Below, in pieces: positions 25,293-34,132 of a stretch of DNA of 64,000 nt; position 1 is the first letter of the stretch; each line of letters opens with the position of its first letter. Below the pieces are notes generated by a model. The model saw only the letters and a program-made list of their open reading frames with translations. It was not told where the DNA came from and ran no database searches. The position numbers and the translations under genes are program-made. The DNA is from CAVSRC01 sp963782045 (GTDB lineage: Bacteria > Pseudomonadota > Alphaproteobacteria > Rhizobiales > Kaistiaceae), in NCBI GenBank assembly GCA_963782045.1, contig CAWAIR010000015.1, forward strand, positions 1 to 64,000, in the 5' to 3' direction.

Positions 25293-26810
25293 TCAGGCCG
25301 CCTCCGCCGGGAGGTTGCCGGTCGCCGCCGCCACCAGCATCTCGGCGGTGATCCCGGCCTCATCGAAGCGGGCGACGATGCGCCCCTGGCGCATGACCGC
25401 GACGCGGTCGCTCATGCCGAGGATTTCGGGCAGCTCCGACGACACCATGACGATGCCCACGCCCTGCGCCGTCAACTGGCGCATGAAGGCGTGGACCGCG
25501 GCCTTGGAGCCGACGTCGATGCCCTTGGTCGGCTCGTCGAGGATGATGACCCGCGGCTCGGTCGCCAGCCACTTGCCGATCACCACCTTCTGCTGGTTGC
25601 CGCCGGACAGCGTGCCGACCTCCTGGCTGAGGCTGGCGGCGCGCAGGTCCAGGCTGGTGGCGTATTCGCGCGCCAGATCGAACTCGCGGGCGAGATCGAG
25701 GAAGCCCTTGCGCGTCAGCCGCGCCAGCGAGGGCAGCGTGATGTTCTCGAAGACCGGCAGCGCCAGTACCACTCCCTGGCGCTGGCGCTCCTCCGGCACG
25801 TAGACGATGCCGCGCCCGATCGCATCCGCCGGCGAGCGGATGATGGCGATCTCGCCGTCGATGCTGAGCGCCCCCTTGGACGGCTTGGTGATGCCGAACA
25901 GCGCCTGCATCACCTCGCTGCGCCCGGCCCCGACCAGGCCGTAGAAGCCGAGGATCTCGCCCCGGCGGAGCTCGAAGCCGATATCGGCGAACTCGGTCGG
26001 GTGGCAATAGCCGGCGACCGTGAGCAGCGTCTCGCCGATCGCGCTCTCGCGCTTGGGGAAGATGGTGTCGACCGTGCGCCCGACCATCAGCGAGATGAGG
26101 TTGGCCGGCGTCGCCTCGGCGACCAGCCCTTCGCCCACCGAATGGCCGTCGCGCAGCACCGCGTAGCGGTCGGCGATCTGGAAGATCTCCTCGAACTTGT
26201 GGCTGATGAAGAGGACCGCCTTGCCTTCGCGCTTGAGCTTGCCGATGATCTGGTAGAGCTCCTCGACCTCCTTGTGGGAGAGCGAGGCGGTCGGCTCGTC
26301 CATGATGACGATCTTGGCGTCGACCGAGAGCGCCCGGGCGATGGCGACCAGGTGCTTGCGGGCGATCGCCAGCTCGCGCAGCGGCACGTCGGGATCGAGG
26401 TCGACCTCGATCTCCTGGAGAATCGCGCGGGTGCGCGCCCGCATTGCCTTCCAGTCGAGCAGGCCGAAGCGGCCGGTGATCGGGTGGCCGAGGAAGACGT
26501 TCTCGGCGACGGTCAGCTCGTCGAACAGCACCGTCTCCTGGTGCGTCGCGGTGATGCCGCTGTGGAAGGCGGCCTCGGCGTCGGGGATGACGATATCGGC
26601 GCCGGAAAGTGCGATGCGCCCTTCGTCGGGGGCGTAGACGCCGGTGAGGATCTTGACCAGCGTCGACTTGCCGGCACCGTTCTCGCCGATGAGTGCGGTG
26701 ACCACGCCCGGATAGAGCCTGAGGGTCACGCTTTCCAGCGCCCGCACGCCGGGAAAGGATTTCGAGATTCCGATGGTCTCGAGGACGGGGGCTGGAGCGG
26801 TCTCGGTCAT
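25293..26810 (-). CDS. rhaT: L-rhamnose ABC transporter ATPase RhaT
   Basis: A 505-residue double ATPase. Domain 1 has Walker A GENGAGKST, a relaxed signature LRELAIARKHLVAIARAL, Walker B IVIMDEPTASL and switch ISHKF. Domain 2 has the degenerate Walker A GLVGAGRSEV, the signature LSGGNQQKVV and Walker B VIILDEPTKGIDVG. RhaT here is the rhizobial ABC ATPase and not the unrelated E. coli symporter of the same name. It lies between rhaS and rhaP in the usual order. Confidence 0.93.
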   Translation of the reverse strand: MTETAPAPVLETIGISKSFPGVRALESVTLRLYPGVVTALIGENGAGKSTLVKILTGVYAPDEGRIALSGADIVIPDAEAAFHSGITATHQETVLFDELTVAENVFLGHPITGRFGLLDWKAMRARTRAILQEIEVDLDPDVPLRELAIARKHLVAIARALSVDAKIVIMDEPTASLSHKEVEELYQIIGKLKREGKAVLFISHKFEEIFQIADRYAVLRDGHSVGEGLVAEATPANLISLMVGRTVDTIFPKRESAIGETLLTVAGYCHPTEFADIGFELRRGEILGFYGLVGAGRSEVMQALFGITKPSKGALSIDGEIAIIRSPADAIGRGIVYVPEERQRQGVVLALPVFENITLPSLARLTRKGFLDLAREFDLAREYATSLDLRAASLSQEVGTLSGGNQQKVVIGKWLATEPRVIILDEPTKGIDVGSKAAVHAFMRQLTAQGVGIVMVSSELPEILGMSDRVAVMRQGRIVARFDEAGITAEMLVAAATGNLPAEAA

Positions 26811-26864
26811 GCGCAAGAACTTCCGAAGCGGCGCAGCATAACCGGCGTCGCCGGCTCCTCGAAA

Positions 26865-26894
26865 TGGGGCCGTCGGTCGCGGCCGGCGGCCCCA
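26865..26894. other. Stem-loop in the rhaS-rhaT intergenic region
   Basis: TGGGGCCG and CGGCCCCA form an 8-bp stem with a 14-base loop. Together with the neighbouring hairpin it occupies the 140-bp gap after rhaS, the position where binding-protein transcripts are commonly stabilised against 3' decay. Confidence 0.4.
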
Positions 26895-26912
26895 TGGCGA
26901 AGGAAGGAAGAG

Positions 26913-26937
26913 GCGGGAGGCGGCGGTCGCCTCCCGC
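26913..26937. other. Strong stem-loop just after rhaS
   Basis: GCGGGAGGCG and CGCCTCCCGC form a perfect 10-bp stem with a 5-base loop, 16 bases downstream of the rhaS stop. No T-tract follows, so partial termination or mRNA stabilisation that raises RhaS over RhaT is more likely than full termination. Confidence 0.55.
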
Positions 26938-26953
26938 AGGCTAGGGAGGAGCC

Positions 26954-27949
26954 TCAATAGACCTTCGCGAACTCGTCGATGTTCTTGGCGTCGAACACGA
27001 AGGGCGGTGCCATGGCGCCGGAGAGGTCGTCGTCGAGCTTGACCTTGCCGAGCCGGCCCATCGACAGCTCGCCGCCGGCGACCGCCTTCTCCTTGCCGGT
27101 GGCGAGGTTGTAGGCGATGGTCGTGGCGGCATAGCCGAGGTCGATCGGGTTCCACAGGGCGAACTGCGGCGCCGCGCCCGACTTGACGTGCTTGATCATC
27201 TCCGAGGGCAGGCCGAGGCCGGTGACCAGCACCTTGCCGACCAGATTGTTGTCCTCGACATACTGGGCCGCGGCGGCAATGCCCACCGTGGTCGGGGCGA
27301 TGATCACCTTCAGGTTGGGATCGCTGTCGATCAGGCCCTTGGCCTCGGTGTAGCTCTTGTCCTGCTTGTCGTCGCCGTAGACGACCTTGGTCAGGTTGAC
27401 GTCCGCATACATGCCGGCGTCCTGCTTCATGACGTCGATCCAGGCGTTCTGGTTGGTCGCGGTCGAGGTCGCCGACAGGATGGCGACGTCGCCCTTCTGG
27501 CCGTTGAGCAGGTCGCTGGCCATCTTCAGGCACTGGTCGCCGATGAGCTTGGTGCCGGAAGCCAGCAGGTTCATCTGGCGGCCGGCCTTGGACACGCCGG
27601 AATCGAACGAGATGACCGCGATGCCGCGGTCCATCGCCTTCTTCAGTGCCGGCACCAGCGCGTCGGCGTCGTTGGCCGAGACGGCGATGGCGTTGACGCC
27701 CTGGGCGACCAGCGAGTTGATGATGTCGATCTGGCCTTCAGGGGTCGCCTGGGTGGGGCCGGTGTAGATCACCTCGACGTTGCCCAGCTCCTTGGCGGCT
27801 TCCTGGGCGCCCTTGTTGGCGGCATCGAAGAAGCCGTTGCCGAGGTTCTTGACCAGCAGGGCGATCTTCACGGTGTCGGCCGAGGCCGGTTGCACGGCGA
27901 ACGGAAGCGCCATCGCGGTGCCGATCGCCAACGTCTTGAGAAGTTTCAT
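26954..27949 (-). CDS. rhaS: L-rhamnose-binding periplasmic protein RhaS
   Basis: A 331-residue binding protein with a signal peptide (MKLLKTLAIGTAMALPFAVQ, cleavage after PASA). The mature lobe pattern is that of ribose-type binding proteins: KIALLVKNLGNGFFDAANKG, INSLVAQGVNAIAVSANDAD, VISFDSGVS and SATSTATNQNAWIDVMKQD. The name follows the rhizobial rhaRSTPQUK nomenclature and not the E. coli AraC-type RhaS. It lies 58 bases after the regulator gene. Confidence 0.93.
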   Translation of the reverse strand: MKLLKTLAIGTAMALPFAVQPASADTVKIALLVKNLGNGFFDAANKGAQEAAKELGNVEVIYTGPTQATPEGQIDIINSLVAQGVNAIAVSANDADALVPALKKAMDRGIAVISFDSGVSKAGRQMNLLASGTKLIGDQCLKMASDLLNGQKGDVAILSATSTATNQNAWIDVMKQDAGMYADVNLTKVVYGDDKQDKSYTEAKGLIDSDPNLKVIIAPTTVGIAAAAQYVEDNNLVGKVLVTGLGLPSEMIKHVKSGAAPQFALWNPIDLGYAATTIAYNLATGKEKAVAGGELSMGRLGKVKLDDDLSGAMAPPFVFDAKNIDEFAKVY

Positions 27950-28007
27950 TTGTCACGTGTCCTCCCATTGGTTCATTTGCATTTGCCTGAGGTGCGATCG
28001 GCGCGCC

Positions 28008-28819
28008 TCATGCCGCCGACGATGACGTCCCGCCGTCGCTCTCCTCCCGAGCCGCGACGATGAGACGGATTCCGGCCTGTTCGACGATCTTGGCGTCCCG
28101 CGTCGAGACGCCGTCGTCGGTGATGAGCGTGTGCACCCGCTCGAGCGGACACAGGATCAGGCTCGAGCGGTTGGCGAACTTCGACGAATCGGCCAGCAGG
28201 ACCAGTTCCTCGGCCTGGCTGAGGAGCTTCTGCTCGGCCTGGATGAGCAGCGGGTCGCCTTCCATGACGCCGAGCGCGCCGATGCCGCGCGCGCTCATGA
28301 ACATGCGGCGCGCATAGAAGTTGCGCGTCACGTCGTTGTCGAACGGCGACAGGATGATGTTCTGCTCGCGGTAGATGGCGCCGCCCGGCACCGTGATCGT
28401 GTTCCGCGAGTTGCGCAGCAGGTGCTCGGCGATCGGGAACGAGTTGGTCAGGATCTGCATCCGCCGGCGGGCGAGGTGGTGGACCATCTGGAAGGTGGTC
28501 GTGCCGCCGTTGATGATGATCGAATCGCCGTCCTCGCACAGCGCCACCGCGGCGCGGGCGATGGCGCGCTTCTTGTCGACGTTGACGCCCTCGTTGACCG
28601 AGAACGGGCGCCCGGCAATGCCCGACCACCTGCGGCGGGTGGAGCGCCTCGGCGCCGCCGCGCACGCGGCGGAGGCTGTCCGGCGACGTGCATCGCGCCG
28701 ATGTCGCGCCGGATCGTCGCCTCCGATGCGCCGGTCAGTTCGACCAGCTCGGAAACCGTCACCACCGGCTTCTCGGCCACTTCGCTCAGAATGATGCGAT
28801 GGCGCTCGATTTCGTGCAT
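28008..28819 (-). CDS. rhaR: DeoR-family repressor of rhamnose genes (RhaR), two frameshifts
   Basis: The N terminus reads MHEIERHRIILSEVAEKPVV then TVSELVELTGASEATIRRDI, the winged helix of DeoR repressors. The protein continues one frame over as SLRRVRGGAEALHPPQVVG, and in the third frame as IAGRPFSVNEGVNV then ALCEDGDSIIINGGTTTFQM with the sugar-phosphate-binding domain to the stop. Removing one G near 28680 (GCCGGAC) and one G near 28619 (GTCGGGC) restores a 269-residue protein of normal length. The start used has GGGAGGAG just upstream. As first gene of rhaRSTPQUK and divergent from rhaDI it probably represses both. The two single-base gains may be base-call errors. Confidence 0.85.
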
Positions 28820-29028
28820 TGCTCCTCCCATGGCGACATCACCAAGGATTTCCAGAGAGTCAATCAGGAACCGTCATTTCCGATAATGTCGCACCGCAAA
28901 CAATCATTGTTGTGCTGCAACATGCGCGACTATGAGCGCTTTTGATTGACATCCGCGCGGGATTTGCGCGACAGCATGGCACCCGCCCCCGCTGCCCCGG
29001 CGGCCAACCATCAAAGCCCGCAAACAGG
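28820..29028. promoter_or_regulatory. Divergent rhaR/rhaD control region
   Basis: This 200-bp A+T-enriched gap must hold both promoters. AACAATCATTGTT at 28900-28912 is a 6-bp inverted repeat around a central C. TCAATCA (28861 region) and TTTTGATTGACA (28940-28951) resemble the repeats found before the second aldolase gene at 33514-33543, so one regulator could serve all three promoters. DeoR regulators often bind such repeated short boxes. Confidence 0.45.
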
Positions 29029-31129
29029 ATGAACGCGCCAACCGACAAGACCCTGCTCGTCAGTCGCTGGGACGAGAGCCATGCCGCCACGCTGACCCCG
29101 TCGCAGCTGCTGCTCTACCGCTCCAATCTGCTCGGGTTCCGACCTCCGCATCACCAATTTCGGCGGCGGCAATACCTCGGCCAAGCTGAGCGAACGCGAT
29201 CCGCTCATCGGCAAGGACGTCACCGTGCTGTGGGTGAAGGGCTCCGGCGGCGACCTCGGTTCGATGAAGCTCGACGGCTTCGCCACGCTCTATCAGGAGA
29301 AGCTGGATGGTCTGAAGGCGCTCTATCGCGGCCCCGACCACGAAGACGAGATGGTCGGCTACCTGCCGCACTGCACCTTCAACCTCAATCCGCGCGCCGC
29401 CTCCATCGACACGCCGCTGCACGGCTTCCTGCCCTACGCCCACGTCGACCACATGCACCCGGACGCGGTGATCGCCATCGCCGCATCGAAGAACTCGCGC
29501 GCGCTCACCAGGGAGATCTACGGCGACGCCATCGGCTGGCTGCCCTGGCGGCGGCCGGGCTTCGAGCTCGGGCTGATGCTCGAAAAATTCGCCCGTGCCC
29601 ATCCCGAGGCCGAAGGCGTGGTCCTCGAGAGCCATGGCCTGTTCACCTGGGGCGAGGACGGCCGCGCCTGCTACGAGACCACCATCGCCGCCATCAACAA
29701 GGCGATCGCCTGGCTCGCCGAGAAGGAAAAGGCGCTCGGCAAGCCCGCCTTCGGTGGCGCCGTCAGTGAGGCCGAGGCGCCGGCGGCGCGCCGGGCGACG
29801 GCCGCCAGGCTGATGGTCGCCATCCGCGGCGAGATCGGCGGGCAGGAGAGCAAGGTCGGCCACTTCGACGACGATCCGGCGGTGCTCGAATTCGTTAATT
29901 CGAAGCGTCTCGGCGAGCTGGCGGCGCTCGGCACCTCGTGCCCCGATCATTTCCTCAGGACCAAGATCCGGCCGCTGGTCGTCGACTATGCCGGCGACGC
30001 GGATGCCGCGTTGGCCGGTCTCGGCCCGGCCATTGCCGCCTTCCGCGAGGACTATGCCGGCTACTACCGGCGCTGCAAGCACGCCGACAGCCCGGCCATG
30101 CGCGATCCCAATCCGGTGGTCTATCTGGTGCCGCGCATCGGCATGATCACCTTTGCCCGCGACAAGGCGACGGCACGCATCGCCGGCGAGTTCTACCGCA
30201 ACGCCATCAACGTCATGCGCGGCGCCTCGACCGTCGACACCTATGTCGGCCTGCCCGAGCAGGAGGCCTTCGACATCGAGTACTGGCTTCTCGAGGAAGC
30301 CAAGCTCCAGCGCATGCCCAAGCCCAAGAGCCTGGCCGGCCGCATCGCGCTGGTCACCGGCGGCGCCAACGGCATCGGCCGCGCGGCGGCGTCCCGGCTC
30401 GCATCGGAGGGCGCCGCCGTCGTCCTCGCCGATATCGACGAGAAGGCGCTCGGCGAGACCCGGGCGGCCTTCGCCAAGGCCTACGGCAAGGACAACGTCC
30501 GCGGCGTCGTCATGGACGTCACCGACGAAGAGGCGGTGGTCAGGGCCTTCGCCAGCGCGGTCACCGAATATGGCGGTCTCGACATCCTCGTCTCCAATGC
30601 CGGCATCTCGTCGGCCGCGCCCTTCGAGGACACCACGCTGGCCATGTGGAACCGCAACATGGACATCCTCGCCAAAGGCTATTTCCTCGTCTCGCGCGAG
30701 GCCTTCCGGGTGATGAAGCGGCAGGGGCTGGGTGGCTCGATCGTCTTCGTCGCCTCCAAGAACGGCCTTTCGGCTTCGGTCAATGCGTCCGCCTATTCGA
30801 CCGCCAAGGCGGCGGAGATCCATCTCGCCCGTGGCCTGGCGCTGGAAGGGGCGCCGCTCGGCATCCGTGCCAACGTGGTCAACCCGGATGCGGTGCTGCG
30901 CGGTTCCACCATCTGGTCGGGCGAATGGCGCGAGCAGCGCGCCGCCGCCTACCACATCAAGCCCGACGAGCTTGAGGAACACTATCGCCAGCGCAGCATG
31001 CTGAAGCGCAGCGTGCTGCCCGAGGACGTGGCCGAGGCGATATACTTCCTCGCCTCCGACCTGTCGGCGAAATCGACCGGCAACATCATCAACGTCGACG
31101 CCGGCAACGCGGTGAGCTTCACGCGCTAG
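29029..31129 (+). CDS. rhaD: Bifunctional rhamnulose-1-phosphate aldolase/short-chain dehydrogenase, one frameshift
   Basis: Rhizobial RhaD joins a class II aldolase domain, which splits rhamnulose-1-phosphate to dihydroxyacetone phosphate and lactaldehyde, to an SDR domain that oxidises lactaldehyde. The N-terminal domain shows RITNFGGGNTSAKLSERDP, the zinc site HVDHMHPDA and ESHGLFTWGE. From about residue 430, VTGGANGIGRAAASRLA, LVSNAGIS and YSTAKAA give the dehydrogenase. The frame changes near 29137 (GGGTTCC, one T too many), between LLYRSNLLG and SDLRITNF. Corrected length is 699 residues, normal for the family. It diverges from rhaR and is followed at six bases by rhaI. The single-base gain is suspect as an error. 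Confidence 0.88.
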
Positions 31130-31135
31130 AAAAAT

Positions 31136-32443
31136 ATGGGGAAACGAATGCTCAGGGGCCCGATCGACCAGGATCTGATCGCCAGGAAGAACAAGCGCCT
31201 TCAATCGCACCTCGACGCAGACTACGCGGCGTTGGGCAGCCAGCTCGCCCGCCGCGGCGTCGATATCGATGCGGTCGCCAAGCAGGTGGCGGCCTTCGCC
31301 GTCGCCGTGCCGTCATGGGGGGTGGGCACCGGCGGCACGCGCTTCGCCCGCTTCCCCGGCCCCGGCGAGCCGCGCGACATCTTCGACAAGCTCGACGACT
31401 GCGCCGTCATCAACCAGTTGACACGGGCCACGCCGACCGTCTCGCTGCACATCCCGTGGGACAAGGTCAGGAACCTCAAGGGGCTGAAGCACAAGGCCGA
31501 CAAGCTCGGCTTGAGCTTTGACGCCATGAACTCCAACACCTTCCAGGATTTGCCCGGGCAGAAGAAGAGCTACAAGTTCGGCAGCCTCACCCACGCCGAC
31601 AAGGCGGTGCGCGAGCAGGCGATCGCCCACAACATCGAGTGCATCGAGATCGGCAAGAAGCTCGGCTCGACCGCGCTCACCGTGTGGATCGGCGACGGCA
31701 CCAATTTCCCGGGACAGGCGGACTTCACCAGGAGCTTCGAGCGCTACATCGAGTCGATGAAAGCGGTCTATAAGGCGCTGCCCGCCGGCTGGCGCATCTT
31801 CATCGAGCACAAGATTTACGAGCCGGCCTTCTATTCGACCGTCATCCAGGACTGGGGATCGAGCTATCTGGCGGCGACCGCGCTCGGCCCCAAGGCCTTC
31901 TCGCTGGTCGACCTCGGCCACCATGCGCCGACCGTCAACATCGAGATGATCGTCGCCCGGCTGATCCAGTTCGGCAAGCTCGCCGGCTTCCACTTCAACG
32001 ATTCGAAATACGGCGACGACGATCTCGACGCGGCCGCGATCAATCCCTACCAGCTCTTCCTGGTGTTCAACGAGCTGGTCGGCGCCGCCAAGCGCAAGGC
32101 CAAGGGCTTCGACCCGGCCTACATGATCGACCAGTCGCACAACGTCACCGATCCGATCGAGAGCCTGATCACCAGCGCGGTGGAGATCCTGCGCGCCTAT
32201 GCCCAGGCGCTCATCGTCGACCGCGAGGCGCTCACCTCCTATCAGGAGGACAGCGACGCGCTGATGGCCAACCAGACGCTCAAAGCAGCCTTCACCACCG
32301 ACGTCGCGCCGATCCTGGCCAGGGTGCGTGCCGACAAGGGCGGCGCCATCGATCCGGTAGCGACCTACCGCGCGGCCAGGTACCGGCAGACGGTCGCCAG
32401 GGAACGCCCGGCAGTCTCAGGCGCCAGCGGCGGCATCGTTTGA
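31136..32443 (+). CDS. rhaI: L-rhamnose isomerase
   Basis: A 435-residue TIM-barrel metalloenzyme that converts L-rhamnose to L-rhamnulose, of the Pseudomonas stutzeri/rhizobial type and not E. coli RhaA. Metal and active-site regions are visible: WGVGTGGTRFARFPGPGEP, FIEHKIYEPAFYSTVIQDWG, SLVDLGHHAPTVNIEM, GFHFNDSKYGDDDLD and the downstream DQSHNVTDP. A second ATG four codons in has a better ribosome-binding site (GGGGA) and may be the true start. It lies six bases after rhaD in the same transcript. Confidence 0.93.
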   Translation: MGKRMLRGPIDQDLIARKNKRLQSHLDADYAALGSQLARRGVDIDAVAKQVAAFAVAVPSWGVGTGGTRFARFPGPGEPRDIFDKLDDCAVINQLTRATPTVSLHIPWDKVRNLKGLKHKADKLGLSFDAMNSNTFQDLPGQKKSYKFGSLTHADKAVREQAIAHNIECIEIGKKLGSTALTVWIGDGTNFPGQADFTRSFERYIESMKAVYKALPAGWRIFIEHKIYEPAFYSTVIQDWGSSYLAATALGPKAFSLVDLGHHAPTVNIEMIVARLIQFGKLAGFHFNDSKYGDDDLDAAAINPYQLFLVFNELVGAAKRKAKGFDPAYMIDQSHNVTDPIESLITSAVEILRAYAQALIVDREALTSYQEDSDALMANQTLKAAFTTDVAPILARVRADKGGAIDPVATYRAARYRQTVARERPAVSGASGGIV

Positions 32444-32484
32444 GCGTAGTCGCGAGCGTCTGCCTTCGGCGCCATCAAACTCGC

Positions 32485-32546
32485 CCGTCATCCTCCGGCG
32501 AGCGCAGCGATACCCCGGTCTCGCTGCGCTCGCCGGGGGACGACGG
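32485..32546. terminator. 26-bp near-perfect inverted repeat between convergent rhaI and the aldolase gene
   Basis: CCGTCATCCTCCGGCGAGCG with AGCGA and its partner 32521-32546 pair over 26 positions with two mismatches around a 10-base loop. It fills the short gap between convergent genes and would act as a bidirectional terminator. Its composition is also that of dispersed alphaproteobacterial intergenic palindromes. Confidence 0.6.
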
Positions 32547-32563
32547 TCATTTCCTCACAACCG

Positions 32564-33487
32564 TCACAACCGCTCAAGGGCAGCCGAAAACGGAGCCTGC
32601 CTGGCGCCGAGCCGCAGGTTGGGCGTTGGCACGGGCGGCAGATTGGCGAGGGTCCAGCCGTCGAGGGCCATCGCCGAGGCGAGCGGCACCACCTTGAAGC
32701 GCGCCGCCAGCTCGGCGAGCATGTCGCGCGACATGGACTGGCGCGCGCCGCCCATGGCGATGATCCGCACCAGGATATCGGCGGCTTTCTCCGCCGTGTC
32801 GATCAGGCCGAAGGCTTCGTCGGGCGTCTCGCCGGCGCCGAAGATGCCGTGGAACTGCCACAGCACCAGCGCGTGGCGCTTCATTTCCTCGGCGGTTGCG
32901 TCGCCGATCGCCGCGGTGCCGGGCACCATCCAGGGGATTGCGCCGACGCCGTCGGGAAAGACGACCAGGCATTCGGTGCTTCCCTCCCACAGGGCGCGGG
33001 TGAGGTTGTCGCTATCGAACTTCAGCACGTAGGAGAGCGCGATCAGGTTGGTGGCGTGGCAGTGGACGATCGCCGCCCGCTTGCGTGGCGCGGCGCGCTT
33101 GCGCACGGCGTGGGACTTGAGATGCGCCGACAGCTCCGAGGTTGGGTTGGCGCCATCGCTGTAGCCCCAGCAGACCGCGGCGACCCGCCCGTCTGCCGAC
33201 ACGTGGATGACGCCGAGATTGGCTTCCGGATTGAGCTGGACGTTGCGGAAGTATTTGCCGGTGCCGGTGACCAGGAAATAGTCGTCGGCGAGCTCCGGCA
33301 GCGGCTCCTCCAGCGGAATGATGCGGCTCTCCCGCCATTCCGCCAGATATGGGTCTACATCATGGTCGAGCAGACGGAACGAAACGTTGCCGCCGTTGCG
33401 CTCGTCCCAGCCCTTGAGCCAGGCGTCCGAGGTGATCTTCACCATCTCAGCAACGAACCAGGATGCGGCGGTATTGGGGGAGATCAT
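32564..33487 (-). CDS. rhaD: Rhamnulose-1-phosphate aldolase, enterobacterial RhaD type (class II)
   Basis: A 307-residue zinc aldolase strongly resembling E. coli RhaD along its length: DAWLKGWDERNGGNVSFRL, the phosphate-binding VTGTGKYFRNVQL, the zinc histidines HCHATNLIALSYVL and WQFHGIFGAGET, and WEGSTECLVVFPDGVG. It splits rhamnulose-1-phosphate into dihydroxyacetone phosphate and L-lactaldehyde. The window therefore encodes two unrelated-architecture enzymes for this step. I chose the ATG with GAGAAGG upstream over a TTG 17 codons earlier, which lies inside the repeated operator. It is a single gene convergent with rhaI. Confidence 0.92.
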   Translation of the reverse strand: MISPNTAASWFVAEMVKITSDAWLKGWDERNGGNVSFRLLDHDVDPYLAEWRESRIIPLEEPLPELADDYFLVTGTGKYFRNVQLNPEANLGVIHVSADGRVAAVCWGYSDGANPTSELSAHLKSHAVRKRAAPRKRAAIVHCHATNLIALSYVLKFDSDNLTRALWEGSTECLVVFPDGVGAIPWMVPGTAAIGDATAEEMKRHALVLWQFHGIFGAGETPDEAFGLIDTAEKAADILVRIIAMGGARQSMSRDMLAELAARFKVVPLASAMALDGWTLANLPPVPTPNLRLGARQAPFSAALERL

Positions 33488-33793
33488 GGCCTTCTCGGTG
33501 GGGTTTGGGCGATTTCGATCAATATCGATCAAAATCAATCAAAGAGCAAAGGACTCAGCGGTGTAACGAGGTCGCATGACCCAGACGGTGCCGGGACGTG
33601 GACGGACGACGGCCACCATCGAACTCAGTTTCTATTGCAGGGGGAACGTCCCGCCTTGCGCAGGATCAAGCCGGTTCGCGAGGCAGGCCGACTGGCCCCA
33701 ATTCCGCAACGCAGCCCTGCAGAATCCCCACTGCAAGGTCATCGCGAACGCGCCTATTTACACGGTGTAGCAAGCGAGAAGTGGAGCACGACG
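33488..33793. other. Divergent spacer with aldolase operator, no gene
   Basis: About 300 bases between the divergent aldolase and DUF1127 genes. The left part carries the three 10-bp repeats described separately. The rest shows no credible gene and should contain the DUF1127 promoter, which I cannot place with confidence. Confidence 0.4.
33514..33543. promoter_or_regulatory. Three tandem 10-bp repeats, candidate DeoR-type operator
   Basis: TTCGATCAAT, ATCGATCAAA and ATCAATCAAA follow each other without gap, so the GATCAA core recurs once per helical turn on the same face. They start 27 bases before the aldolase ATG. Tandem boxes in phase are typical of DeoR-family operators, and RhaR is the obvious candidate. 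Confidence 0.55.
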
Positions 33794-33949
33794 ATGAACA
33801 CGGATCGGATTGCCAAGGCCTATCGCACCTGGCGGAAATACCGCTCGACCTACAACGAATTGATGCGGATGTCGGACCGAGACCTGTGGGACATCGGCGT
33901 CCGCCGCGGGGAAATCCCCGCAATCGCTAAGTCCTACGCCGTCCAGTAG
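33794..33949 (+). CDS. DUF1127 small protein
   Basis: A 51-residue basic protein of the DUF1127 (YjiS-like) family: NTDRIAKAYRTWRKYRSTYN, then LMRMSDRDLWDIGVRRGEI. These small proteins are widespread in alphaproteobacteria, strongly expressed under stress or host contact, and have been linked to phosphate and RNA metabolism. A GGAG box precedes the ATG. It is a single gene closed by a strong terminator. Confidence 0.9.
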   Translation: MNTDRIAKAYRTWRKYRSTYNELMRMSDRDLWDIGVRRGEIPAIAKSYAVQ

Positions 33950-33978
33950 GCACCTGTTACCTGATCTGCTCCTCTCCT

Positions 33979-34011
33979 GGCGGGCGCTCTCCCGGCGCCC
34001 GCCTTGTTTTT
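33979..34011 (+). terminator. Rho-independent terminator of the DUF1127 gene
   Basis: GGCGGGCGC and GCGCCCGCC form a perfect 9-bp stem with a 7-base loop followed by TTGTTTTT, 30 bases after the stop. This is the clearest intrinsic terminator in the window. Confidence 0.88.
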
Positions 34012-34132
34012 GGGGCAGCTGCCGCGGGATCTCGCAGCGCCTTGTGCCGGACGCCGCCTTTGATGTAGTCGGAGCGACCGACCGGCCCTGCACCCGTTTC
34101 TCCTGCCGCTCGAGACCGGCCCCATCCCGACG

